Source: Cinclus cinclus (Eukaryota; Chordata; Aves; Passeriformes; Cinclidae). From it: DNA of 64,000 nucleotides. Positions 10,601 through 23,048 of this stretch are shown here, one piece after another. The notes beneath the pieces were generated by a model that saw only the letters and a program-made list of their open reading frames with translations, was not told where the DNA came from and did no database searches. The stretch is from the NCBI RefSeq assembly GCF_963662255.1, contig NC_085071.1, positions 7,720,033-7,784,032 on the forward strand. Reading direction: 5' to 3'. Position 1 is the stretch's first letter; the number at the start of each line of letters is the position of its first letter. The translations under genes were made by a program, and so were the position numbers.

Positions 10601-13600
10601 GAAAAGTGACTCCTTTCAAAACCAACTTGCCTGCGTCCCGTCCTGGGCTTTTGCTACAAAAATTCCATAAGGACGAGGATTCCTCCCAGACCAAAGCTGC
10701 CCCCTCCTCCAAACCTGGCTGCCATCGGAGGCCCAAACGCGCCCTACAAAATGACATCTGCCAAGTGGGCTCTTGAGTTTGGCTTTCTGGGGAAAAGTGC
10801 CTCCTTTCGGAGTCAACTTGCCTGCGGCTCATGCAGGGGTTTTGCCTACAAAAATTCCATAAGGACGAGGATTTCTCCCAGACCAAAGCTGCCCCCTCCT
10901 CCAAACCTGGCTGCCATCGGAGGCCCAAACGCGCCCTACAAAATGACACCTGCCAAGTGGGCTCTTGAGTTTGGCTTCTTGGGGAAAATTGCCTCCTTTC
11001 GGAGTCAACTTGCCGGCGGCCCATGCAGGGCTTTTGCCTCCAAAAATTCCATAAGGACGAGGATTTCTCCCAGAACAAAGCTGCCCCCTCCTCCAAACCT
11101 GGCTGCCATCGGAGGCCCAAACGCGCCCTACAAAATGACATCTGCATTGTGGGTTCTTGAGTTTGGCTTCTTGGGGAAAAGTGCCTCCTTTTGGAGCCAA
11201 CTTGCCTAACTTGCCTGCGGCCCGTCCTGGGCTTTTGAGTACAAAACTTCCATAAGGACGAGGATTTCTCCCAGACCAAAGCTGCCCCCTCCTCCAAACC
11301 TGGCTGCCATCGGAGGCCCAAACGCGCCCTACAAAATGACACCTGCCAAGTGGGCTCTTGAGTTTGGCTTCTTGGGGAAAAGTGCCTCCTTTCAAAGCCA
11401 ACTTGCCTAACTTGCCTGCGGCCCGTCCTGGGCTTTTGCCTACAAAAATTCCAGAAGGACAAGGATTTCTCCCAGACCAAAGCTGCCCCCTCCGCCAAAC
11501 CTGGCTGCCATCGGAGGCCCAAATGCGCCCTACAAAATGACATTTGCCAAGTGGGCTCTTGAGTTTGGCTTCTTGGGGAAAAGTGACTCCTTTCAAAACC
11601 AACTTGCCTGCGTCCCGTCCCGGACGTTTGCTACAAAAATTCCATAAGGACGAGGATTTCTCCCAGACCAAAGCTGCCCCCTCCGCCAAACCTGGCTGCC
11701 ATCGGAGGCCCAAACGCGCCCTACAAAATGACATCTGCCAAGCGGGCTCTTGAGTTTGGCTTCTTGGGGAAAAGTGCCTCCTTTCGGAGTCAACTTGCCG
11801 GCGGCCCATGCAGGGCTTTTGCCTCCAAAAATTCCATAAGGACGAGGATTTCTCCCAGACCAAAGCTGCCCCCTCCTCCAAACGTGGCTGCCATCGGAGG
11901 CCCAAACGCGCCCTTCAAAATGACGCCTGCCAAGTGGGCTCTTGAGTTTGACTTCTTGGGGAAAAGTGCCTCCTTTCGGAGCCAACTTGCCTAAATAGCC
12001 TGCGGCCTGTGCTGGGCTTTTGCCTACAAAAATTCCATAAGGACGAGGATTTCTCCCAGACCAAAGCTGCCCCCTCCTCCAAACCTGGCTGCCATCAGAG
12101 GACCAAACGCGCCCTACAAAATGACATCTGCCAAGTGGGCTCTTGAGTTTGGCTTCTTGGGGAAAAGTGCCTCCATTCGGAGCCAAATTGCCTAACTTGC
12201 CTGCGGCCCGTCCTGGGCTTTTGCCTCCAAAAATTCCATAAGGACGAGGATTTCTCCCAGACCAAAGCTGCCCCCTCCTCCAAACCTGGCTGCCATCGGA
12301 GGCCCAAACGCGCCCCACAAAATGACACCTGCATTGAGGGTTCTTGAGTTTGGCTTCCTGGGGAAAAGTGCCTCCTTTCGGAGTCAACTTGCCTGCGGCC
12401 CATGCAGGGCTTTTGCCTACAAAAATTCCAGAAGGACGAGGATTTCTCCCAGACCAAAGCTGCCCCCTCCTCCAAACCTGGCTGCCATCGGAGGCCCAAA
12501 CGTGCCCTACAAAATGACACCTGCCAAGTGGGCTCTTGAGTTTGGCTTCTTGGGTGGAAGTGCCTCCTTTCAAAGCCAACTTGCCTGCGGCCCGTCCTGG
12601 GCTTTTGCTACAAAAATTCCATAAGGACGAGGATTTCTCCCAGACCAAAGCTGCCCCCTCCTCCAAACCTGGCTGCCATCGAAGGCCCAAACGCGCCCTA
12701 CAAAATGACATTTGCCAAGTGGGCTCTTGAGTTTGGCTTCTTGCGGAAAAGTGCCTCCTTTCAAACCAACTTGCCTAACTAGCCTGCGGCCCGTGCTGGG
12801 CTTTTGCCTACAAAAATTCCATAAGGACGAGGATTTCTCCCAGAACAAAGCTGCCCCCTCCTCCAAACCTGGCTGCCATCGGAGGCCGAAACGTGCCCTA
12901 CAAAATGACATCTGCCAAGTGGGCTCTTGAGTTTGTCTTCTTGGGTGGAAGTACCTCCTTTCAAAGCCAACTTGCCTGCGGCCCGTCCTGGGCTTTTGCC
13001 TACAAAAATTCCATAAGGACGAGGATTTCTCCCAGACCAAAGCTGCCCCCTCCTCCAAACCTGGCTGCCATCGGAGGCCCAAACGCGCCCCACAAAATGA
13101 CACCTACATTGAGGGTTCTTGAGTTTGGCTTCCTGGGGAAAAGTGCCTCCTTTCGGAGTCAACTTGCCTGCGGCCCATGCAGGGCTTTTGCCTCCAAAAA
13201 TTCCAGAAGGACGAGGATTTCTCCCAGACCAAAGCTGCCCCCTCCTCCAAACCTGGCTGCCATCGGAGGCCCAAACGTGCCCTACAAAATGACACCTGCC
13301 AAGTGGGCTCTTGAGTTTGGCTTCTTGGGTGGAAGTGCCTCCTTTCAAAGCCAACTTGCCTGCGGCCCGTCCTGGGCTTTTGCCTACAAAAATTCCAGAA
13401 GGACGAGGATTTCTCCCAGACCAAAGCTGCCCCCTCCTCCAAACCTGGCTGCCATCGGAGGCCCAAACGCGCCCTACAAAATGACATCTGCCAAGTGGGC
13501 TCTTGAGTTTGGCTTCTTGCGGAAAAGTGACTGCTTTCAAAGCCAACTTGCCTAACTAGCCTGCGGCCCGTGCTGGGCTTTAGACTACAAAAATTCCATA

Positions 13601-16600
13601 AGGACGAGGATTTCTCCCAGACCAAATCTGCCCCCTCCTCCAAACCTGGCTGCCATCGGAGGCCCAAACGCGCCCCACAAAATGACATCTGCATTGAGGG
13701 TTCTTGAGTTTGGCTTCTTGGGGAAAAGTGCCTCCTTTCGGAGTCAACTTGCCTAACTTGCCTGCGGCCCATGCGGGGTTTTTGCCTACAAAAATTCCAT
13801 AAGGACGAGGATTTCTCCCAGACCAAAGCTGCCCCCTCCTCCAAACCTGGCTGACATCGGAGGCCCAAACGCGCCCTAGAAAATGACACCTGCCAAGTGG
13901 GCTCTTGAGTTTGGCTTCTTGGGGAAAAGTGACTCCTTTCAAAACCAACTTGCCTGCATCCCGTCCCGGACGTTTGCTACAAAAATTCCATAAGGACGAG
14001 GATTTCTCCCAGACCAAAGCTGCCCCCTCCGCCAAACCTGGCTGCCATCGGAGGCCCAAACGTGCCCTACAAAATCACATCTGCCAAGTGGGCTCTTGAG
14101 TTTGGCTTTCTGGGGAAAAGTGCCTCCTTTCGGAGTCAACTTGCCTGCGGCTCATGCAGGGCTTTTGCCTACAAAAATTCCATAAGGACGAGGATTTCTC
14201 CCAGAACAAAGCTGCCCCCTCCTCCAAACCTGGCTGCCATCGGAGGCCCAAACGCGCCCTACAAAATGACACCTGCCAAGTGGGCTCTTGAGTTTGGCTT
14301 CTTGGGGAAAATTGCCTCCTTTCGGAGTCAACTTGCCGGCGGCCCATGCAGGGCTTTTGCCTCCAAAAATTCCATAAGGACGAGGATTTCTCCCAGACCA
14401 AAGCTGCCCCCTCCTCCAAACCTGGCTGCCATCGGAGGCCCAAACGCGCCCTACAAAATGACACCTGCCAAGTGGGCTCTTGAGTTTGGCTTCTTGGGGA
14501 AAAGTGCCTCCTTTCGGAGCCAACTTGCCTAACTAGCCTGCGGCCCGTGCTGGGCTTTTGCCTACAAAAATTCCATAAGGACGAGGATTTCTCCCAGACC
14601 AAAGCTGCCCCCTCCTCCAAACCTGGCTGCCATCAGAGGCCCAAACGCGCCCTACAAAATGACATCTGCCAAGTGGGCTCTTGAGTTTGGCTTCTTGGGG
14701 AAAAGTGCCTCCTTTCGAGCCAAATTGCCTAACTTGCCTGCGGCCCGAGCTGGGCTTTTGCCTCCAAAAATTCCAGAAGGACGAGGATTTCTCCCAGACC
14801 AAAGCTGCCCCCTCCTCCAAACCTGGCTGCCATCGGAGGCCCAAACGCGCCCCACAAAATTACACCTGCATTGAGGGTTCTTGAGTTTGGCTTCCTGGGG
14901 AAAAGTGCCTCCTTTCGGAGTCAACTTGCCTGCGGCCCATACAGGGCTTTTGCCTACAAAAATTCCAGAAGGACGAGGATTTCTCCCAGACCAAAGCTGC
15001 CCCCTCCTCCAAACCTGGCTGCCATCGGAGGCCCAAACGTGCCCTACAAAATGACACCTGCCAAGTGGGCTCTTGAGTTTGGCTTCTTGGGTGGAAGTGC
15101 CCCCTTTCAAAGCCAACTTGCCTAACTTGCCTGCGGCCCATGTGGGGTTTTTGCCTACAAAAATTCGATAAGGACGAGGATTTCTCCCAGACCAAAGCTG
15201 CCCCCTCCTCCAAACCTGGCTGACATCGGAGGCCCAAACGCGCCCTACAAAATGACACCTGCCAAGTCGGCTCTTGAGTTTGGCTTCTTGGGGAAAAGTG
15301 ACTCCTTTCAAAACCAACTTGCCTGCGTCCCGTCCTGGGCTTTTGCCTACAAAAATTCCATAAGGACGAGGATTCCTCCCAGACCAAAGCTGCCCCCTCC
15401 TCCAAACCTGGCTGCCATCGGAGGCCCAAACGCGCCCTACAAAATGACATCTGCCAAGTGGGCTCTTGAGTTTGGCTTTCTGGGGAAAAGTGCCTCCTTT
15501 CGGAGTCAACTTGCCTGCGGCTCATGCAGGGGTTTTGCCTACAAAAATTCCATAAGGACGAGGATTTCTCCCAGACAAAAGCTGCCCCCTCCTCCAAACC
15601 TGGCTGCCATCGGAGGCCCAAACGCGCCCTACAAAATGACACCTGCCAAGTGGGCTCTTGAGTTTGGCTTCTTGGGGAAAATTGCCTCCTTTCGGAGTCA
15701 ACTTGCCGGCGGCCCATGCAGGGCTTTTGCCTACAAAAATTCTATATGGACGAGGATTTCTCCCAGAACAAAGCTGCCCCCTCCTCCAAACCTGGCTGCC
15801 ATCGGAGGCCCAAACGCGCCCTACAAAATGACACCTGCCAAGTGGGTTCTTGAGTTTGGCTTCTTGGGGCAAAGTGCCTCCTTTCGCAGCCAACTTGCCT
15901 AACTTGCCTGCGGCCCGTCCTGGGCTTTTGAGTACAAAAATTCCATAAGGACGAGGATTTCTCCCAGACCAAAGCTGCCCCCTCCTCCAAACCTGGCTGC
16001 CATCGGAGGCCCAAACGCGCCCTACAAAATGACACCTGCCAAGTGGGCTCTTGAGTTTGGCTTCTTGGGGAAAAGTGCCTCCTTTCAAAGCCAACTTGCC
16101 TAACTTGCCTGCGGCCCGTCCTGGGCTTTTGCCTACAAAAATTCCAGAAGGACAAGGATTTCTCCCAGACCAAAGCTGCTCCCTCCTCCAAACCTGGCTG
16201 CCATCGGAGGCCCAAACGCGCCCTACAAAATGACATCTGCATTGTGGGCTCTTGAGTTTGGCTTCTTGGGGAAAAGTGACTCCTTTCAAAACCAACTTGC
16301 CTGCGTCCCGTCCCGGACGTTTGCTACAAAAATTCCATAAGGACGAGGATTTCTCCCAGACCAAAGCTGCCCCCTCCGCCAAACCTGGCTGCCATCGGAG
16401 GCCCAAACGCGCCCTACAAAATGACATCTGCCAAGCGGGCTCTTGAGTTTGGCTTCTTGGGGAAAAGTGCCTCCTTTCGGAGTCAACTTGCCGGCGGCCC
16501 ATGCAGGGCTTTTGCCTCCAAAAATTCCATAAGGACGAGGATTTCTCCCAGACCAAAGCTGCCCCCTCCTCCAAACCTGGCTGCCATCGGAGGCCCAAAC

Positions 16601-18923
16601 GCGCCCTTCAAAATGACACCTGCCAAGTGGGCTCTTGAGTTTGGCTTCTTGGGGAAAAGTGCCTCCTTTCGGAGCCAACTTGCCTAACTAGCCTGCGGCC
16701 TGTGCTGGGCTTTTGCCTACAAAAATTCCATAAGGACGAGGATTTCTCCCAGACCAAAGCTGCCCCCTCCTCCAAACCTGGCTGCCATCAGAGGCCCAAA
16801 CGCGCCCTACAAAATGACATCTGCCAAGTGGGCTCTTGAGTTTGGCTTCTTGGGGAAAAGTGCCTCCATTCGGAGCCAAATTGCCTAACTTGCCTGCGGC
16901 CCGTCCTGGGCTTTTGCCTCCAAAAATTCCAGAAGGACGAGGATTTCTCCCAGACCAAAGCTGCCCCCTCCTCCAAACCTGGCTGCCATCGGAGGCCCAA
17001 ACGCGCCCCACAAAATGACACCTGCATTGAGGGTTCTTGAGTTTCGCTTCCTGGGGAAAAGTGCCTCCTTTCGGAGTCAACTTGCCTGCGGCCCATGCAG
17101 GGCTTTTGCCTACAAAAATTCCAGAAGGACGAGGATTTCTCCCAGACCAAAGCTGCCCCCTCCTCCAAACCTGGCTGCCATCGGAGGCCCAAACGCGCCC
17201 TACAAAATGACATTTGCCAAGTGGGCTCTTGATTTTGGCTTCTTGCGGAAAAGTGCCTCCTTTCAAAGCCAACTTGCCTAACTAGCCTGCGGCCCGTGCT
17301 GGGCTTTTGAGTACAAAAATTCCATAAGGACGAGGATTTCTCCCAGACCAAAGCTGCCCCCTCCTCCAAACCTGGCTGCCATCGGAGGCCGAAACGTGCC
17401 CTACAAAATGACATCTGCCAAGTGGGCTCTTGAGTTTGGCTTCTTGGGTGGAAGTACCTCCTTTCAAAGCCAACTTGCCTGCGGCCCGTCCTGGGCTTTT
17501 GCCTACAAAAATTCCATAAGGACGAGGATTTCTCCCAGACCAAAGCTGCCCCCTCCTCCAAACCTGGCTGCCATCGGAGGCCCAAACGCGCCCCACAAAA
17601 TGACACCTGCATTGAGGGTTCTTGAGTTTGGCTTCCTGGGGAAAAGTGCCTCCTTTCGGAGTCAACTTGCCTGCGGCCCATGCAGGGCTTTTGCCTACAA
17701 AAATTCCAGAAGGACGAGGATTTCTCCCAGACCAAAGCTGCCCCCTCCTCCAAACCTGGCTGCCATCGGAGGCCCAAACGTGCCCTACAAAATGACACCT
17801 GCCATGTGGGCTCTTGAATTTGGCTTCTTGGGTGGAAGTGCCTCCTTTCAAAGCCAACTTGCCTGCGGCCCGTCCTGGGCTTTTGCCTACAAAAATTCCA
17901 GAAGGACGAGGATTTCTCCCAGACCAAAGCTGCCACCTCCTCCAAACCTGGCTGCCATCGGAGGCCCAAACGCGCCCTACAAAATGACATCTGCCAAGTG
18001 GGCTCTTGAGTTTGGCTTCTTGGGGAAAAGTGACTCCTTTCAAAACCAACTTGCCTGCGTCCCGTCCCGGGCTTTTGCTACAAAAATTCCATAAGGACGA
18101 GGATTCCTCCCAGACCAAAGCTGCCCCATCCTCCAAACCTGGCTGACATCGGAGGCCCAAACGCGCCCTGCAAAATGACATCTGCCAAGTGGGCTCTTGA
18201 ATTTGGCTTTCTGGGGAAAAGTGCCTCCTTTCAGAGTCAACTTGCCTGCGGCTCATGCAGGGGTTTTGCCTACAAAAATTCCATAAGGACGAGGATTTCT
18301 CCCAGACCAAAGCTGCCCCCTCCTCCAAACCTGGCTGACATCGGAGGCCCAAACGCGCCCTACAAAATGACACCTGCCAAGTGGGCTCTTGAGTTTGGCT
18401 TCTTGGGGAAAATTGCCTCCTTTCGGAGTCAACTTGCCGGCGGCCCATGCAGGGCTTTTGCCTACAAAAATTCCATAAGGACGAGGATTCCTCCCAGACC
18501 AAAGCTGCCCCCTCCGCCAAACCTGGCTGCCATCGGAGGCCCAAACGCGCCCTACAAAATGACATCTGCCAAGCGGGCTCTTGAGTTTGGCTTCTTGGGG
18601 AAAAGTGCCTCCTTTCGGAGGCACCTTGCCGGCGGCCCATGCAGGGCTTTTGCCTCCAAAAATTCCATAAGGACGAGGATTTCTCCCAGACCAAAGCTGC
18701 CCCCTCCTCCAAACCTGGCTGCCATCGGAGGCCCAAACGCGCCCTACAAAATGACACCTGCCAAGTGGGCTCTTGAGTTTGGCTTCTTGGGGAAAAGTGC
18801 CTCCTTTCGGAGCCAACTTGCCTAACTAGCCTGCGGCCCGTGCTGGGCTTTTGCCTACAAAAATTCCATAAGGACGAGGATTTCTCCCAGATCAAAGCTG
18901 CCCCCTCCTCCAAACCTGGCTGC

Positions 18924-21900
18924 CATCAGAGGCCCAAACGCGCCCTACAAAATGACATCTGCCAAGTGGGCTCTTGAGTTTGGCTTCTTGGGGAAAAGTG
19001 CCTCCTTTCGGAGCCAACTTGCCTAACTTGCCTGCGGCCCATGCAGGGCTTTTGCCTACAAAAATTCCAGAAGGACGAGGATTTCTCCCAGACCAAAGCT
19101 GCCCCCTCCTCCAAACCTGGCTGCCATCGGAGGCCCAAACGCGCCCCACAAAATTACACCTGCATTGAGGGTTCTTGAGTTTGGCTTCCTGGGGAAAAGT
19201 GCCTCCTTTCGGAGTCAACTTGCCTGCGGCCCATGCAGGGCGTTTGCCTCCAAAAATTCCATAAGGACGAGGATTTCTCCCAGACCAAAGCTGCCCCCTC
19301 CTCCAAACCTGGCTGCCATTGGAGGCCCAAACGTGCCCTACAAAATGACACCTGCCAAGTGGGCTCTTGAGTTTGGCTTCTTGGGTGGAAGTGCCTCCTT
19401 TCAAAGCCAACTTGCCTGCGGCCCGTCCTGGGCTTTTGCCTACAAAAATTCCATAAGGACAAGGATTTCTCCCAGACCAAAGCTGCCCCCTCCTCCAAAT
19501 CTAGCTGCCATCGGTGGCCCAAACGCGCCCTACAAAATGACATCTGCCAAGTGGGCTCCTGAGTTTGGCTTCTTGGGGGAAAGTGCCTCCTTTCAAAGCC
19601 AACTTGCCTGCAGCCCGTGCTGGGCTTTAGACTACAAAAATTCCATAAGGACGAGGATTTCTCCCAGACCAAAGCTGCCCCCTCCTCCAAACCTGGCTGC
19701 CATCGGAGGCCCAAACGCGCCCCACAAAATGACATCTGCATTGAGGGTTCTTGAGTTTGGCTTCTTGGGGAAAAGTGCCTCCTTTCGGAGCCAACTTGCC
19801 TAACTTGCCTGCGGCCCGTCCTGGGCTTTTGCCTCCAAAAATTCCATAAGGACGAGGATTTCTCCCAGACCAAAGCTGCCCCCTCCTCCAAACCTGGCTG
19901 CCATCGGAGGCCCAAACGCACCCTACAAAATGACACCTGCCAAGTGGGCTCTTGAGTTTGGCTTCTTGGGGAAAAGTGCCTCCTTTCAAAGCAACTTGCC
20001 TAACTAGCCTGCGGCCCGTGCTGGGCTTTTGACTACAAAAATTCCATAAGGACGAGGATTTCTCCCAGACCAAAGCTGCCCCCTCCTCCAAACCTGGCTG
20101 CCATCGGAGGCCGAAACGTGCCCTACAAAATGACATCTGCCAAGTGGGCTCTTGAGTTTGTCTTCTTGGGTGGAAGTACCTCCTTTCAAAGCCAACTTGC
20201 CTGCGGCCCGTCCTGGGCTTTTGCCTACAAAAATTCCATAAGGACGAGGATTTCTCCCAGACCAAAGCTGCCCCCTCCTCCAAACCTGGCTGCCATCGGA
20301 GGCCCAAACGCGCCCCACAAAATGACATCTGCATTGAGGGTTCTTGAGTTTGGCTTCTTGGGGAAAAGTGCCTCCTTTCGGAGCCAACTTGCCTAACTTG
20401 CCTGCGGCCCATCCTGGGCTTTTGCTACAAAAATTCCATAAGGACGAGGATTTCTCCCAGACCAAAGCTGCCCCCTCCTCCAAACCTGGCTGCCATCGGA
20501 GGCCCAAACGCGCCCTACAAAATGACACCTGCCAAGTGGGCTCTTGAGTTTGGCTTCTTGGGGAAAAGTGCCTCCTTTCAAAGCAACATGCCTAACTAGC
20601 CTGCGGCCCGTGCTGGGCTTTTGACTACAAAAATTCCATAAGGACGAGGATTTCTCCCAGACCAAAGCTGCCCCCTCCTCCAAACCTGGCTGCCATCGGA
20701 GGCCGAAACGTGCCCTACAAAATGACATCTGCCAAGTGGGCTCTTGAGTTTGTCTTCTTGGGTGGAAGTACCTCCTTTCAAAGCCAACTTGCCTGCGGCC
20801 CGTCCTGGGCTTTTGCCTACAAAAATTCCATAAGGACGAGGATTTCTCCCAGACCAAAGCTGCCCCCTCCTCCAAACCTGGCTGCCATCGGAGGCCCAAA
20901 CGCGCCCCACAAAATGACACCTGCATTGAGGGTTCTTGAGTTTGGCTTTCTGGGGAAATGTGCCTCCTTTCGGAGTCAACTTGCCTGCGGCCCATGCAGG
21001 GCTTTTGCCTACAAAAATTCAAGAAGGACGAGGATTTCTCCCAGACCAAAGCTGCCCCCTCCTCCAAACCTGGCTGCCATCGGAGGCCCAAACGTGCCCT
21101 ACAAAATGACACCTGCCAAGTGGGCTCTTGAGTTTGGCTTCTTGGGTGGAAGTGCCTCCTTTCAAAGCCAACTTGCCTAACTTGCCTGCGGCCCATGTGG
21201 GGTTTTTGCCTACAAAAATTCCATAAGGACGAGGATTTCTCCCAGACCAAAGCTGCCCCCTCCTCCAAACCTGGCTGCCATCGGAGGCCCAAACGCGCCC
21301 TACAAAATGACACCTGCCAAGTGGGCTCTTGAGTTTGGCTTCTTGGGGAAAAGTGACTCCTTTCAAAACCAACTTGCCTGCGTCCCGTCCCGGACGTTTG
21401 CTACAAAAATTCCATAAGGACGAGGATTTCTCCCAGACCAAAGCTGCCCCCTCCGCCAAACCTGGCTGTCATCGGAGGCCCAAACGCGCCCTACAAAATG
21501 ACATCTGCCAAGCGGGCTCTTGAGTTTGGCTTCTTGGGGAAAAGTGCCTCCTTTCGGAGTCAACTTGCCGGCGGCCCATGCAGGGCTTTTGCCTCCAAAA
21601 ATTCCATAAGGACGAGGATTTCTCCCAGACCAAAGCTGCCCCCTCCTCCAAACCTGGCTGCCATCGGAGGCCCAAACGTGCCCTTCAAAATGACACCTGC
21701 CAAGTGGGCTCTTGAGTTTGGCTTCTTGGGGAAAAGTGCCTCCTTTCGGAGCCAACTTGCCTAACTAGCCTGCGGCCTGTGCTGGGCTTTTGCCTACAAA
21801 AATTCCATAAGGACGAGGATTTCTCCCAGACCAAAGCTGCCCCCTCCTCCAAACCTGGCTGCCATCAGAGGCCCAAACGCGCCCTACAAAATGACATCTG

Positions 21901-22660
21901 CCAAGTGGGCTCTTGAGTTTGGCTTCTTGGGGAAAAGTGCCTCCATTCGGAGCCAAATTGCCTAACTTGCCTGCGGCCCGTCCTGGGCTTTTGCCTCCAA
22001 AAATTCCATAAGGACGAGGATTTCTCCCAGACCAAAGCTGCCCCCTCCTCCAAACCTGGCTGCCATCGGAAGCCCAAACGCGCCCCACAAAATGACACCT
22101 GCATTGAGGGTTCTTGAGTTTGGCTTCCTGGGGAAAAGTGCCTCCTTTCGGAGTCAACTTGCCTGCGGCCCATGCAGGGCTTTTGCCTCCAAAAATTCCA
22201 GAAGGACGAGGATTTCTCCCAGACCAAAGCTGCCCCCTCCTCCAAACCTGGCTGCCATCAGAGGCCCAAACGCGCCCTACAAAATGACATCTGCCAAGTG
22301 GGCTCTTGAGTTTGGCTTCTTGGGGAAAAGTGCCTCCTTTCAAAGCAACTTGCCTAACTAGCCTGCGGCCCGTACTGGGCTTTTGACTACAAAAATTCCA
22401 GAAGGACGAGGATTTCTCCCAGACCAAAGCTGCCCCCTCCTCCAAACCTGGCTGCCATTGGAGGCCCAAACGTGCCCTACAAAATGACACCTGCCAAGTG
22501 GGCTCTTGAGTTTGGCTTCTTGGGTGGAAGTGCCTCCTTTCAAAGCCAACTTGCCTGCGGCCCGTCCTGGGCTTTTGCCTACAAAAATTCCATAAGGACG
22601 AGGATTTCTCCCAGACCAAAGCTGCCCCCTCCTCCAAACCTGGCTGCCATCGGAGGCCCA
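18924..22660 (+). repeat. Segment duplicated at 23049-26393 (copy 1)
   Basis: Monomer starts pair with the second copy at 4125 bp (18974/23099, 19165/23290), then 4326 bp (20118/24444, 20344/24670), then 3934 bp (20914/24848, 21329/25263, 21498/25432), then 3733 bp (22092/25825, 22472/26205). The steps are +201, -392 and -201, which are whole-monomer gains or losses. A private variant near 19496-19516 (CAAATCTA then GGTGGCCC) is shared with 23824-23844. Confidence 0.85.
19930..20129 (+). repeat. Exemplar monomer: 200-bp CAAAGCAAC class
   Basis: This monomer has the 9-bp insert but loses one C (TTTCAAAGCAACTTGCC), giving 200 bp. The same one-base loss is seen near 20579, 22340, 24311, 26078, 27243, 40306, 41870, 49688 and 49889. 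It therefore marks shared descent rather than repeated error. Confidence 0.85.
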
Positions 22661-23048
22661 AACGCGCCCTACAAAATGACATCTGCCAAGTGGGCTCTTG
22701 AGTTTGGCTTCTTGCGGAAAAGTGCCTCCTTTCAAAGCCAACTTGCCTAACTAGCCTGCGGCCCGTGCTGGGCTTTAGACTACAAAAATTCCATAAGGAC
22801 GAGGATTTCTCCCAGACCAAAGCTGCCCCCTCCTCCAAACCTGGCTGCCATCGGAGGCCCAAACGCGCCCCACAAAATGACATCTGCATTGAGGGTTCTT
22901 GAGTTTGGCTTCTTGGGGAAAAGTGCCTCCTTTCGGAGCCAACTTGCCTAACTTGCCTGCGGCCCATCCTGGGCTTTTGCTACAAAAATTCCATAAGGAC
23001 GAGGATTTCTCCCAGACCAAAGCTGCCCCCTCCTCCAAACCTGGCTGC

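Larger units (their letters stand above)
1..17200 (+). repeat. Proximal zone: mixed monomers with a loose 4.3-4.7 kb higher-order period
   Basis: Monomer order repeats here at a few large offsets. At 4693 bp, matching monomer starts are 5273/9966, 5666/10359, 5867/10560, 10751/15444, 10943/15636, 11135/15828, 11728/16421 and 12322/17015. At 4300 bp they are 7036/11336, 7428/11728, 7620/11920, 7821/12121 and 8022/12322. The difference of 393 bp equals one 192-bp plus one 201-bp monomer, so the two periods differ by loss of a dimer. The zone holds no gene or foreign insertion. Confidence 0.8.
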
